Source: Peptostreptococcaceae bacterium (lineage in GTDB: Bacteria > Bacillota_A > Clostridia > Peptostreptococcales > Acidaminobacteraceae). From it: a stretch of 6,832 nucleotides of DNA. Positions 1 to 6,147 of the stretch are shown in pieces. A program made the translations under genes and the position numbers. The notes under the pieces were generated by a model. That model saw only the letters and a program-made list of their open reading frames with translations, ran no database searches and was not told where the DNA came from. The stretch lies in assembly GCA_013619035.1 (NCBI GenBank), contig JABXKX010000290.1, positions 1 to 6,832 on the forward strand. The letters run 5' to 3'. The stretch's first letter is position 1; the number at the start of each line of letters is the position of its first letter.

Positions 1-19
1 AGATACTGTCAACAAATAA

Positions 20-61
20 TTTACATTTACTCGTCCAGTGTTAAATTATACCGATTACAAT
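20..61 (+). promoter_or_regulatory. Candidate promoter region of manC
   Basis: The leader before manC is AT-rich and holds more than one possible sigma-A type promoter. TTTACA at 20-25 could be a -35 box with TAAATT at 42-47 as the -10 (16-base spacer). TACAAT at 56-61 is a better -10 box but has no convincing -35 element 17 bases upstream. I cannot choose between them from sequence alone. Either start would leave a short leader with no visible regulatory structure. Confidence 0.3.
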
Positions 62-89
62 AAAAGTAACTTAATTAAAGGAGGTCATT

Positions 90-1151
90 ATGAAAAATAT
101 CGCTATTATCTTAGCAGGGGGCAACGGAACAAGATTCTGGCCTGTTAGTAGAACAAGTAAACCAAAACAATTTCAAACAATTGGTGGTCAAGATACATTA
201 TTAAATGAAACAATTAAAAGAATCCATCAGTTTATACCAATGGATCAAATCTATATTGTTGCAGCAAGCCACCACAGCTCATTATTAAGTGAAACTTTAC
301 CAAGTGAGTTTCATAAAGAAAATATTCTTTTAGAACCGATCGCAAAAAATACAGCCGGTGCCATTGCCGCTGCTGTACAATACATTAACAACCAACATAA
401 AAATACAACAATAGGGATCTTCCCCGCAGATCATTTTATTCAAGATCCAAATGCCTTTGCGAAAACCCTTTCAAAAGCATATGATATTGCTTATGATACT
501 TGTAAAATGGTTTTAATGGGGATTCCGGTAACTTACCCAGCAACTGGTTATGGTTACTTAGAAGTAGATCATCCAAATTTAGAAATTAAAACACTTAATC
601 GATTTGTTGAAAAACCAAATTTAGAAAGCGCACAATCTTATATGTTTGACAAACATTATTTTTGGAATTCTGGTATTATCGTTACAAAAGCAAGTGTTAT
701 TCTAAAAGAGATTCTAAAGTATATGCCAGAACTTTATTTCTACGCAAGACAAGTAACCTATTGGCATCAGGAATATGAGTCAGGTGCTTTAATGGAACTC
801 TATGAAGCTTTTCCGAAAGAATCAATCGATTATGGCGTTTTAGAAAAATGTGACCATTTATTGATGTTAACTTTAGATGCCGGTTGGAGTGATCTAGGAA
901 GTTGGGATGCGTTACCAGAAGTTATGAATAGTGATTCACATGGCAATATTGCCAGTCAAAGTCAAATGCTTATTGATACTGAAAATACATTGGTCATGTC
1001 AGATAAAAAATTTGTTGCAACCATTGGATTAAAAGATATCATTGTTGTAGAAACCGATGATTCATTACTCATCTGCAAGAAGGGGCATTCTCAAGAGATT
1101 AAACTTTTAGTAGAATCATTAAAAGATCAAGGTCGATTAGAACTCATTTAA
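90..1151 (+). CDS. manC: Mannose-1-phosphate guanylyltransferase (GDP-mannose pyrophosphorylase)
   Basis: Cytoplasmic sugar nucleotidyltransferase of 353 residues that would make GDP-mannose from mannose-1-phosphate and GTP, a donor for capsule, exopolysaccharide or glycolipid mannosylation. The N-terminal nucleotide-binding signature LAGGNGTRFWPVSR lies at residues 8-21, followed by KPKQF at 24-28. Further family motifs are FPADH (111-115), TGYGYLE (152-158), FVEKP (172-176), WNSGI (192-196), SIDYGVLEK (245-253) and GWSDLGSWDAL (265-275). The end (about 285-353) is the short C-terminal region typical of the single-domain enzyme; the cupin-type phosphomannose isomerase domain of bifunctional ManC/AlgA proteins (about 470 residues) is absent. 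The ATG is fixed by AAAGGAGGT at 77-85, five bases upstream of the start. It stands alone in this window, convergent with the signalling operon, so its glycan pathway partners are not visible. The enzyme class is secure; preference for mannose over related sugars is inferred from family resemblance. Confidence 0.93.
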   Translation: MKNIAIILAGGNGTRFWPVSRTSKPKQFQTIGGQDTLLNETIKRIHQFIPMDQIYIVAASHHSSLLSETLPSEFHKENILLEPIAKNTAGAIAAAVQYINNQHKNTTIGIFPADHFIQDPNAFAKTLSKAYDIAYDTCKMVLMGIPVTYPATGYGYLEVDHPNLEIKTLNRFVEKPNLESAQSYMFDKHYFWNSGIIVTKASVILKEILKYMPELYFYARQVTYWHQEYESGALMELYEAFPKESIDYGVLEKCDHLLMLTLDAGWSDLGSWDALPEVMNSDSHGNIASQSQMLIDTENTLVMSDKKFVATIGLKDIIVVETDDSLLICKKGHSQEIKLLVESLKDQGRLELI

Positions 1152-1183
1152 AAAACAAGGGATGTCATCCCTTGTTTTATTTT
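1152..1183. terminator. Bidirectional intrinsic terminator between convergent genes
   Basis: A perfect 11-bp stem, AAAACAAGGGA (1152-1162) with TCCCTTGTTTT (1168-1178), closes a five-base loop. It starts one base after the manC stop codon and has a T-rich tail on the plus strand (1175-1183) and an A-tract on the other side, so it can stop transcription from both directions. On the minus strand the response-regulator stop codon (1179-1177) overlaps the stem base. Confidence 0.88.
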
Positions 1184-2271
1184 GTACATATGATTGGTTC
1201 AATGATATGTTTATGGTGATTGTATCTTCTGAGTAAACTGATTAAGTTTAATGTCAACTGAGTGCCTTTGTTGACTAATTTTATGCCATCAATCGTGAGA
1301 ACATCTTCTAATAGAATGATACCACTAATTAGTTCAGATAAAGAATAGGTTTGACGGGTACTGTTTAATTCTTCTTCATAGATACCAATTAAGTGTGCTA
1401 CAACCTCTTGATGATTTTGAAACTTAGAAATAAGAGTAGACTTTATCAGCGAAACATCAGATCCCTTTAATATCATATGGTCAAATTCAGACAGTATTTT
1501 CAGCAGGGTCTGCCCTGTCTCAACTTCAGACTGTTCCATAAGAGGCTTTTCTTCGATTGTAGCCCCTTCTATCATATCCGCAACCTCTCCAAGTCGAGGT
1601 ATTCTTCTGATAATATGAGCATGTTGATTGGTTTGTTGTTGACTCGGTTCCAATAAAGATTCAAAATGACGAAAGGCAACATCATGAACCGATGTTAAGT
1701 CATTTAAATTATAAAGCATTGCAGCGGTCTCAAAACGCCAGTTTTCACTTAACTCCAAAGACGAAACTAGTTTTTTCATCAATCGACCCATCCGATTAGA
1801 CTTTGCATATGCATCAGGATCTACTAATGCTAACATATCCAAGATAGCTTCAATGCTACCCATTAATGTTTCACGTATCATCTCATTTAATTCACGTTCT
1901 TTTTCTATTAACTTCAGTTGATTCTGTATTCTTTTATAAACCTCTAAAGGATAAAATGGCTTTCGAATGTAATCTACTGCACCGAGATCAAAGCCTTTGA
2001 TGATTTCACTTTCCTCATGACTGCCACTTAAGAAGATAATAGGTATAGAAGCGAATTCATCATGTGACTTCACCCATTCACATAGAGCAAATCCATCTAT
2101 CTCAGGCATTCGAATATCTAAGAGTATTAAATCTGGGGGATGTTTTTTTATAGAAAACATCGCAAGTTTAGCATTCGGTAATGCCCTAACCTTATATGAT
2201 TTTTCTAAAAGTATATTGGCTAGATACCGACAATTTTCAGGCACATCATCTACAATTAAAATATCACTCAT
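1177..2271 (-). CDS. Response regulator: receiver plus degenerate HD-GYP-like domain
   Basis: Cytoplasmic response regulator of 364 residues, probably the phosphorylation target of the kinase encoded just upstream. The receiver domain (about 1-120) is complete: acidic pair D8/D9, phospho-acceptor D52 in LILLDIRMPEIDG, S82, Y101 and K104 in YIRKPF. A helical linker (about 118-140) leads to a C-terminal region (about 135-364) laid out like the HD-domain phosphohydrolase output of RpfG-type regulators, including IPRLGEVADMIEG (224-236) and the closing segment LLEDVLTIDGIKLVNKGTQL (about 320-339) with EPI near the end. The catalytic metal ligands are missing: the expected HD reads LNDL in MLYNLND (185-191), the first helix lacks its usual His, and the later histidine motif is replaced by EGATIEEK. 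It is therefore unlikely to hydrolyse c-di-GMP and may act by binding. There is no DNA-binding domain. The ATG lies inside the end of the kinase gene (8-base overlap), with AAGGAG at 2282-2277 as ribosome binding site. Confidence 0.85.
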   Translation of the reverse strand: MSDILIVDDVPENCRYLANILLEKSYKVRALPNAKLAMFSIKKHPPDLILLDIRMPEIDGFALCEWVKSHDEFASIPIIFLSGSHEESEIIKGFDLGAVDYIRKPFYPLEVYKRIQNQLKLIEKERELNEMIRETLMGSIEAILDMLALVDPDAYAKSNRMGRLMKKLVSSLELSENWRFETAAMLYNLNDLTSVHDVAFRHFESLLEPSQQQTNQHAHIIRRIPRLGEVADMIEGATIEEKPLMEQSEVETGQTLLKILSEFDHMILKGSDVSLIKSTLISKFQNHQEVVAHLIGIYEEELNSTRQTYSLSELISGIILLEDVLTIDGIKLVNKGTQLTLNLISLLRRYNHHKHIIEPIICTK

Positions 2272-4390
2272 TCTTACTCCTTAAGTCGTTTAATTTTGCT
2301 TCAACTAAATATCTATTAACCGGTTTTGTAATAAACCAATCATATCCATGATCAGTTACTTCTTTTATCTCTGTTTCATCTTCTAACATTCCAATAACAT
2401 ATGGGTGCTGATGACTATGTTCTAATAGATCAAACAATTCTACATCACTCATATCTGGTAAATTAACATTTAGGATTAAAACATCAAGAGATTCAACAAA
2501 AATTTGTTCTAGAGCCTCTAAACCTGATGGAACAATGGTTATCTGAATGTCTTTTTTATCAGTAAAGTAATCTTTAAATCGTTGAATTTCTGGATCGTTG
2601 TCCACAATTAAGATTTTAGTATCTAACATTTCTTGAAGCAGTTCAGGTTTATGTTGAGCCACCAACTCTTTAAGATGAGTATACGACTTTTTAAATGTCA
2701 CACCTAACGCTGAATGTAACTCTAAATCTGAAAGCAACTTATAAAACTCATCTAACTCTAAATTACCTGCAGTGCCTTTCATTAAGTGAATCTGATTTTT
2801 TACCATCTCCACTTCATTAAGACTTATATGATGGTCTATTGTATTAAATATGTCTGGTAGTCTACTTGTAAAAGAGTGTACCAATAAGGCGTTTTGGGAA
2901 TTTGTAGATTCTAGTAAATTTTTTAAAGGATCTTTTACAGTTGGCAAGCTTAATTTTACAGTAAATGTTGTGCCTTCATGAAGTTGACTGGCAACATCAA
3001 TGGTCCCATCCATAGCAAGTGCAATCTTTTTACTTAGTGCCAATCCAAGTCCTGTACCTCCATACTTCCGACTCAATGAATTATCAGATTGTACAAACGC
3101 TTCGAATATATTTTCCAGCTTTTCTTTTTCAATCCCTACGCCAGTATCTGTCACACGAAATTCCAACATTGAATTTTGATAGGTCGCATTTAATCTAACA
3201 TAACCCGAATTGGTAAATTTAAATGCATTATTCACAAGATTATTTACCAATTGAATGAGTCTAGTTCGATCACCTAATACAGTTTTAGGAACCGACTCAT
3301 GTAATTTTAGTTCTAACACCATATGTTTCTCTTCAGCAACTCCGAGATAACAGTCATATATCATATGAAACACTTCCATTAACTCAAAGGGTTCATTTTC
3401 CATCTTCATGGTATCTAACTCGAAACCAGATATATCTAAAAGATCATTTACAAGCTGTAGCAAAGTTCTACTTGAACGGTTGATAGCATTCAATTTGTTT
3501 AATTTTTGATCATCTACTTCTTTTTCCACAAGCAAATCATTAAATCCAATTATTGAATTAATAGGTGTTAGTAATTCATGACTTATATTGGAAATAAACT
3601 CTGACTTGCTGAGAGTTGAAGATTCTGCTAATCCTTTTGCAGTATTTAATTCTTCTGTATGACTAGAAACTTTATCAATCATATAATTGTAAGCACTCGC
3701 CAGTTCTCGAAATTCACCATCAAGAGCAATCTCAATCTTTTGTCCATAGTCCCGATTGGCTACTTGTTTGATACCTTCTCTAAATTGGTTTAATGGTTTG
3801 GCTACTAATATATATAAAACTACAGCAATTACACTGATTAAAATAATCGTTGTTATGATGACCAACAAGGTAAAACTATAACGCAATTCACTCACCAATT
3901 TCGCTTCATATTTATCATCCACACTTAATATCAAAGCGGCTTGAATATCACTTGCTTGTGCTACATCATAAAATTGCCCTCTTATTGGTACCGCAACTAA
4001 TAATTGATTATTTTCTCTTCTCATATGATAGTGCAACTTATGGTGTTCTAGGATTTCTCGAACAGCATATCGCTCATCCTCATTAAGATCAAATTTGGAA
4101 TTTGTAAACGCTACCGTATTATCCAGTTGTACTATTTTAATTTCTTTAGCTAAATCTGAGGCACCAATATTTTCGATCAATCTTTGAATTTCCATATTCT
4201 GTTTATCTTCAATCATAGGAGAAAATGCCCAATCCAAACTATGTAATACAAGCATCGCGTCATTTAGCAATCGATCCGATATTTCATTCTTGATATTTCT
4301 AGATATAAAAGTAAATGAAAGGATATTAATTAATAGAATCAGTATCAATAGAATAACTAAAATTTTTATAAACAAACTATTTATCTTCAT
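2264..4390 (-). CDS. Membrane hybrid sensor histidine kinase with HPt and degenerate receiver
   Basis: Inner-membrane sensor kinase of 708 residues. A first membrane helix (about 7-29) and a second (about 173-197) bracket an extracytoplasmic domain of about 140 residues that I do not recognise as a named fold. A HAMP linker follows (about 198-250). The HisKA domain carries the phospho-acceptor H271 in SHELLTPIN. The ATPase domain shows the N box (LVNNLVNNAFKFT, 381-393), G1 DTGVGI (415-420), F box FEAFVQ and G2 GGTGLGL (444-450), so the kinase core looks active. After it comes an HPt-like helical domain (about 500-585) with H535 in HLMKGTAGNL. Last is a receiver fold (591-708) with D597/D599 and K689 kept, but Asn641 where the phospho-Asp should be and Met668 where Ser/Thr is expected. 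The gene overlaps the lipoprotein gene by 14 bases and the regulator gene by 8; GGAG at 4404-4401 precedes the ATG. It likely reads ligand occupancy of the neighbouring lipoprotein and phosphorylates the downstream regulator. Confidence 0.9.
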   Translation of the reverse strand: MKINSLFIKILVILLILILLINILSFTFISRNIKNEISDRLLNDAMLVLHSLDWAFSPMIEDKQNMEIQRLIENIGASDLAKEIKIVQLDNTVAFTNSKFDLNEDERYAVREILEHHKLHYHMRRENNQLLVAVPIRGQFYDVAQASDIQAALILSVDDKYEAKLVSELRYSFTLLVIITTIILISVIAVVLYILVAKPLNQFREGIKQVANRDYGQKIEIALDGEFRELASAYNYMIDKVSSHTEELNTAKGLAESSTLSKSEFISNISHELLTPINSIIGFNDLLVEKEVDDQKLNKLNAINRSSRTLLQLVNDLLDISGFELDTMKMENEPFELMEVFHMIYDCYLGVAEEKHMVLELKLHESVPKTVLGDRTRLIQLVNNLVNNAFKFTNSGYVRLNATYQNSMLEFRVTDTGVGIEKEKLENIFEAFVQSDNSLSRKYGGTGLGLALSKKIALAMDGTIDVASQLHEGTTFTVKLSLPTVKDPLKNLLESTNSQNALLVHSFTSRLPDIFNTIDHHISLNEVEMVKNQIHLMKGTAGNLELDEFYKLLSDLELHSALGVTFKKSYTHLKELVAQHKPELLQEMLDTKILIVDNDPEIQRFKDYFTDKKDIQITIVPSGLEALEQIFVESLDVLILNVNLPDMSDVELFDLLEHSHQHPYVIGMLEDETEIKEVTDHGYDWFITKPVNRYLVEAKLNDLRSKNE

Positions 4391-5321
4391 CAGTTTTCAT
4401 CTCCAGTAAAGGACTTTCGAGTATTAAGTGGACATCAATCACTTTTTTAGTGAGTCCATTATCTTGTGTATATGTTTGTATTTCATTCAAACGATTAAAA
4501 ATACTTTCGTTTTCTAGTATTTCTATTGCCTCATGTTTGTTGTAGAACTTAAAACGATTATAAAATTGTGCAAAAGTTTCAGGAGTCATATCTTCATTCT
4601 TTGCCATAATTTCATAAGCTTTATCAGGATTTTCTAAGATATAGTCTAAAGATTTGTACCAGGCTTCCATCAATTTCTGATACTCTTTTTTTTTGCCTAA
4701 GTCTTTTAAAGCAATGATAACATCAGTCTTGTAGTGTAGTAAATCATCGGTAGAAAAAATAATTTTCCCATTACCATCTTCTACAGCTGACGTTAAATAC
4801 GGTTCATACGTAAATAAAGCATCTATATTACCACTTATAAATTCTTCGACACTTGAAATTGAAGATAACGATCTGATTTCAACATCGTTTATGGCAATAT
4901 TGTTTAATTCTAATGCTTTGGATAATAAGAAATGTTCACCCGTACCGACTTCAACTCCGATGATTTTCCCTTTAAGATCCGTCACTTGATTTACATTGTT
5001 TTTTACAACCAATCCATCTCCCCCTTGTATATAATCTATGGGAGCTAAGATGATACCTTCTTCCCCTTTGTCCGAATAATATATTGCATCAAAATACGTT
5101 GCATGTGTTAAATCAATATTACCTTTATAAAGAGAAGACATATTATCTGTCCAAGTGGAAAATCTGATGAGTTCTACATCCATATTTTCGAAATAACCCA
5201 ATTCTTCTGCAACATACCAGACTTCACATGGTGGCCAATTATGCACACCAATTTTAATAGTTTCTTTAGGTGTACAACTCATTAATAATAGCATGATGAA
5301 TATAAGAATCCCTTTCTTCAT
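4377..5321 (-). CDS. NMT1/THI5-like solute-binding lipoprotein, probable sensor partner
   Basis: Surface-anchored periplasmic-binding-type protein of 314 residues. The signal peptide MKKGILIFIMLLLMSC ends in a lipobox with the modified Cys16. The mature part matches the NMT1/THI5/SsuA/NrtA class of ABC-type binding proteins: an early IKIGVHNWPPCEVWYVAEELG strand-loop-helix (cut here after WPP...), then DLKGKIIGVEVGTGEHFLL-like and GNIDALFTYEPYL segments typical of the two-lobed fold. The ligand cannot be read from sequence; relatives bind pyrimidines, sulfonates, nitrate or similar small molecules. A longer reading from a GTG at 5339 exists, but the sequence GAAGGGA at 5337-5331 inside it is the Shine-Dalgarno for the ATG at 5321, which also gives a normal lipoprotein signal. 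No permease or ATPase gene is adjacent, and the reading frame overlaps the kinase gene by 14 bases, so a ligand-sensing role is more likely than transport. Transport with unlinked subunits remains possible. Confidence 0.85.
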   Translation of the reverse strand: MKKGILIFIMLLLMSCTPKETIKIGVHNWPPCEVWYVAEELGYFENMDVELIRFSTWTDNMSSLYKGNIDLTHATYFDAIYYSDKGEEGIILAPIDYIQGGDGLVVKNNVNQVTDLKGKIIGVEVGTGEHFLLSKALELNNIAINDVEIRSLSSISSVEEFISGNIDALFTYEPYLTSAVEDGNGKIIFSTDDLLHYKTDVIIALKDLGKKKEYQKLMEAWYKSLDYILENPDKAYEIMAKNEDMTPETFAQFYNRFKFYNKHEAIEILENESIFNRLNEIQTYTQDNGLTKKVIDVHLILESPLLEMKTDEDK

Positions 5322-5328
5322 GATTACA

Positions 5329-5365
5329 CATCCCTTCACTAATAGTTATATCCTTTTATTAAGGG
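5329..5365 (-). promoter_or_regulatory. Alternative hairpins covering the lipoprotein ribosome binding site
   Basis: On the minus strand CCCTT (5365-5361) can pair with AAGGG (5336-5332), the core of the Shine-Dalgarno, and AATA (5360-5357) can pair with TATT (5344-5341), giving an SD-covering hairpin with a four-base bulge. The same CCTT (5364-5361) can instead pair with AAGG (5355-5352) around a five-base loop, leaving the SD free. The two are mutually exclusive, as in a translational on/off switch. TATAAC at 5350-5345 could alternatively be a weak -10 box, but no good -35 partner is present. The pairings are seen; regulation is inferred. Confidence 0.4.
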
Positions 5366-5520
5366 TGCTAACCAATAGAATCCCTAGATCATTCACGATA
5401 ACAAGTCTCCTTATTAAGAAGTCAGACTAACCGAGTTAACATGTCTTTTAGGGCAACAATTCTATTTTTCTCCATAAAAAATAACACGAGTTAGCAGGTA
5501 TCCTACAGCCAGTGTTATTT
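5352..5520 (-). ncRNA. Structured RNA or leader upstream of the lipoprotein-kinase operon
   Basis: No protein is encoded here, but the minus strand folds extensively. Hairpin 1: AAATAACAC (5520-5512) pairs with GTGTTATTT (5487-5479), enclosing GTAGG/CCTGC (5506-5502 with 5498-5494) around an ATA loop. A long-range stem joins AATAGAAT (5466-5459) plus CCCTA (5453-5449) to TAGGGATTCTATT (5386-5374), 13 pairs with one five-base bulge. Inside it, AGAC/GTCT with TAAC/GTTA form a hairpin at 5446-5424, and CTTCTT/AAGGAG form another at 5421-5407. A small CCTT/AAGG hairpin (5364-5352) closes the set. Two of these helices need G-U pairs that exist only if the minus strand is transcribed, the same strand as the operon. 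It does not match TPP, SAM, T-box or group II intron domain V signatures that I know. It could be a regulatory leader, or, by size and architecture, an IS110-type bridge RNA relic. Hairpin 1 is followed by TTTTTT on this strand and might also act as a terminator. Confidence 0.5.
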
Positions 5521-5755
5521 ATATAGTTGTATTTTTAAATTCAAATTCCCAAGAATGTCTTTAGCCTAGGATATTAAAACATATGCTTAATTATTAAAAT
5601 TGTGCAGTATACACAAATTAACTCTTATTGAATTCTGTAAAGAAACAACAACCGCTGCAGCATATATATAAATTATTTATGTTTGTACAAATTGATTCCA
5701 CCAGGTGATTTCCAAGTTATATCACTGAAAAATAGTTTTTCCGTTATCAAGATGC
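5521..5755. other. Gene-free AT-rich stretch
   Basis: No supported gene lies here; stop codons are frequent in all frames. Small symmetric motifs are visible: TTGTG (5600-5604) facing CACAA (5612-5616), and the palindrome GCTGCAGC at 5654-5661. AT-rich TATATAAAT at 5525-5517 (minus strand), with TTGAAT at 5544-5539, borders the structured RNA and might hold its promoter, but spacing to a good -10 box is poor (15 bases) or the -10 is weak (17 bases). Confidence 0.4.
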
Positions 5756-5784
5756 AAAAAAAACTGCAGTATCCACTACAGTTT
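5756..5784 (-). terminator. Intrinsic terminator of the small Rpn-tail gene
   Basis: On the minus strand AAACTG (5784-5779) pairs with CAGTTT (5766-5761), then after one mismatch AGT with ACT, leaving a four-base loop (5774-5771). Eight T residues follow (5763-5756). The stem overlaps the stop codon of the 75-residue ORF, as in the other convergent terminator of this window. Confidence 0.85.
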
Positions 5785-6010
5785 ATAAAGACATTATCAT
5801 TTTTTTAACATCATTCAAGTCTTTCTTTCTAATCAGTTCTCTCAATGTCTCAATCATCTCACAATTGTTTATTTTTCTAGAACGCATAATAATCTCAAAT
5901 AAATCAGAGTCCTCATGGAAAACAAGATTTAAGATATCATCGAGTAGTTCTATTTGACCTTCTAACTTCCCTTCTGCCTTTGCATCGTTAATATGTCTTT
6001 CATTATACAT
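5783..6010 (-). CDS. Small protein resembling the C-terminal tail of Rpn/PD-(D/E)XK transposases
   Basis: A 75-residue ORF, charged and helical, of unknown function. Its segment AKAEGKLEGQIELLDDILN is the hallmark tail of Rpn-family (PD-(D/E)XK nuclease) putative transposases, in which EGK/EGQ repeats follow the nuclease domain and lead into a small helical bundle. The nuclease domain itself is absent: an in-frame stop lies at 6028-6026 and the upstream 130 bases contain no catalytic-domain remnant. A GTG at 6019 would lengthen it by three residues, but GAGGTG (6022-6017) is a good Shine-Dalgarno six bases before the ATG at 6010. It has a promoter-like sequence upstream and a strong terminator at its stop, so it may be expressed as an independent unit. 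It is either a decayed transposase remnant or a genuine short form; Rpn loci are known to produce C-terminal products from internal starts in Escherichia coli, which makes the second option credible. Family link is from motif recognition only. Confidence 0.6.
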   Translation of the reverse strand: MYNERHINDAKAEGKLEGQIELLDDILNLVFHEDSDLFEIIMRSRKINNCEMIETLRELIRKKDLNDVKKMIMSL

Positions 6011-6046
6011 AACATTCACCTCAACTTATCTATTTATGTTATTTCC

Positions 6047-6076
6047 TTTATACCCATGATTTCAAATGAAAATCAA
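6047..6076 (-). promoter_or_regulatory. Candidate promoter of the small Rpn-tail gene
   Basis: TTGATT (6076-6071) and TATAAA (6052-6047) on the minus strand are separated by 18 bases, a fair sigma-A type pair. Transcription would start near 6040, about 30 bases before the ATG at 6010. It lies directly after the terminator of the upstream gene, which fits an independent transcription unit. Confidence 0.45.
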
Positions 6077-6081
6077 ACAAG

Positions 6082-6114
6082 AAAAAAAAGACAACAACAT
6101 TTCTGAAGTCATCT
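6082..6114 (-). terminator. Probable terminator of the KynB-like gene
   Basis: On the minus strand AGATGAC (6114-6108) can pair with GTTGTCT (6095-6089) over seven pairs including two G-U wobbles, around a 12-base loop. A run of U residues follows (6089-6082). It lies about 34 bases after the stop codon. The stem is weak, so the call is moderate. Confidence 0.5.
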
Positions 6115-6147
6115 ATTTATTTACCTTATGGAATTTTTAAAAAACAT

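Noticed and set aside
7..12. TTGACA on the minus strand, a perfect -35 box reading off the left edge.
   Set aside because: Its -10 partner would lie outside the window, so a divergent promoter cannot be supported.
5352..5520. TPP riboswitch, considered because THI5-like binding proteins are often TPP-controlled.
   Set aside because: The conserved CTGAGA and ACCTGATCTGG-type segments are not found on either strand.
5479..5520. Hairpin AAATAACAC/GTGTTATTT with T-run taken as a plain terminator for the small upstream ORF.
   Set aside because: That ORF already has a strong terminator at its stop codon 260 bases upstream, and this hairpin has an internal helix and belongs to a larger fold; a termination role is kept only as an alternative.
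5670..5760. A minus-strand reading with a protein-like string ITWKSPGGINLYKHK ending in a stop.
   Set aside because: No start codon or ribosome binding site, it runs through the terminator at 5756-5784, and I recognise no family; most likely chance.
6028..6120. Direct repeat ATCTATTTAT at 6028-6037 and 6111-6120, considered as an insertion duplication.
   Set aside because: Ten AT-rich bases in an AT-rich spacer, no terminal inverted repeats flank it, and the enclosed segment has no element features.
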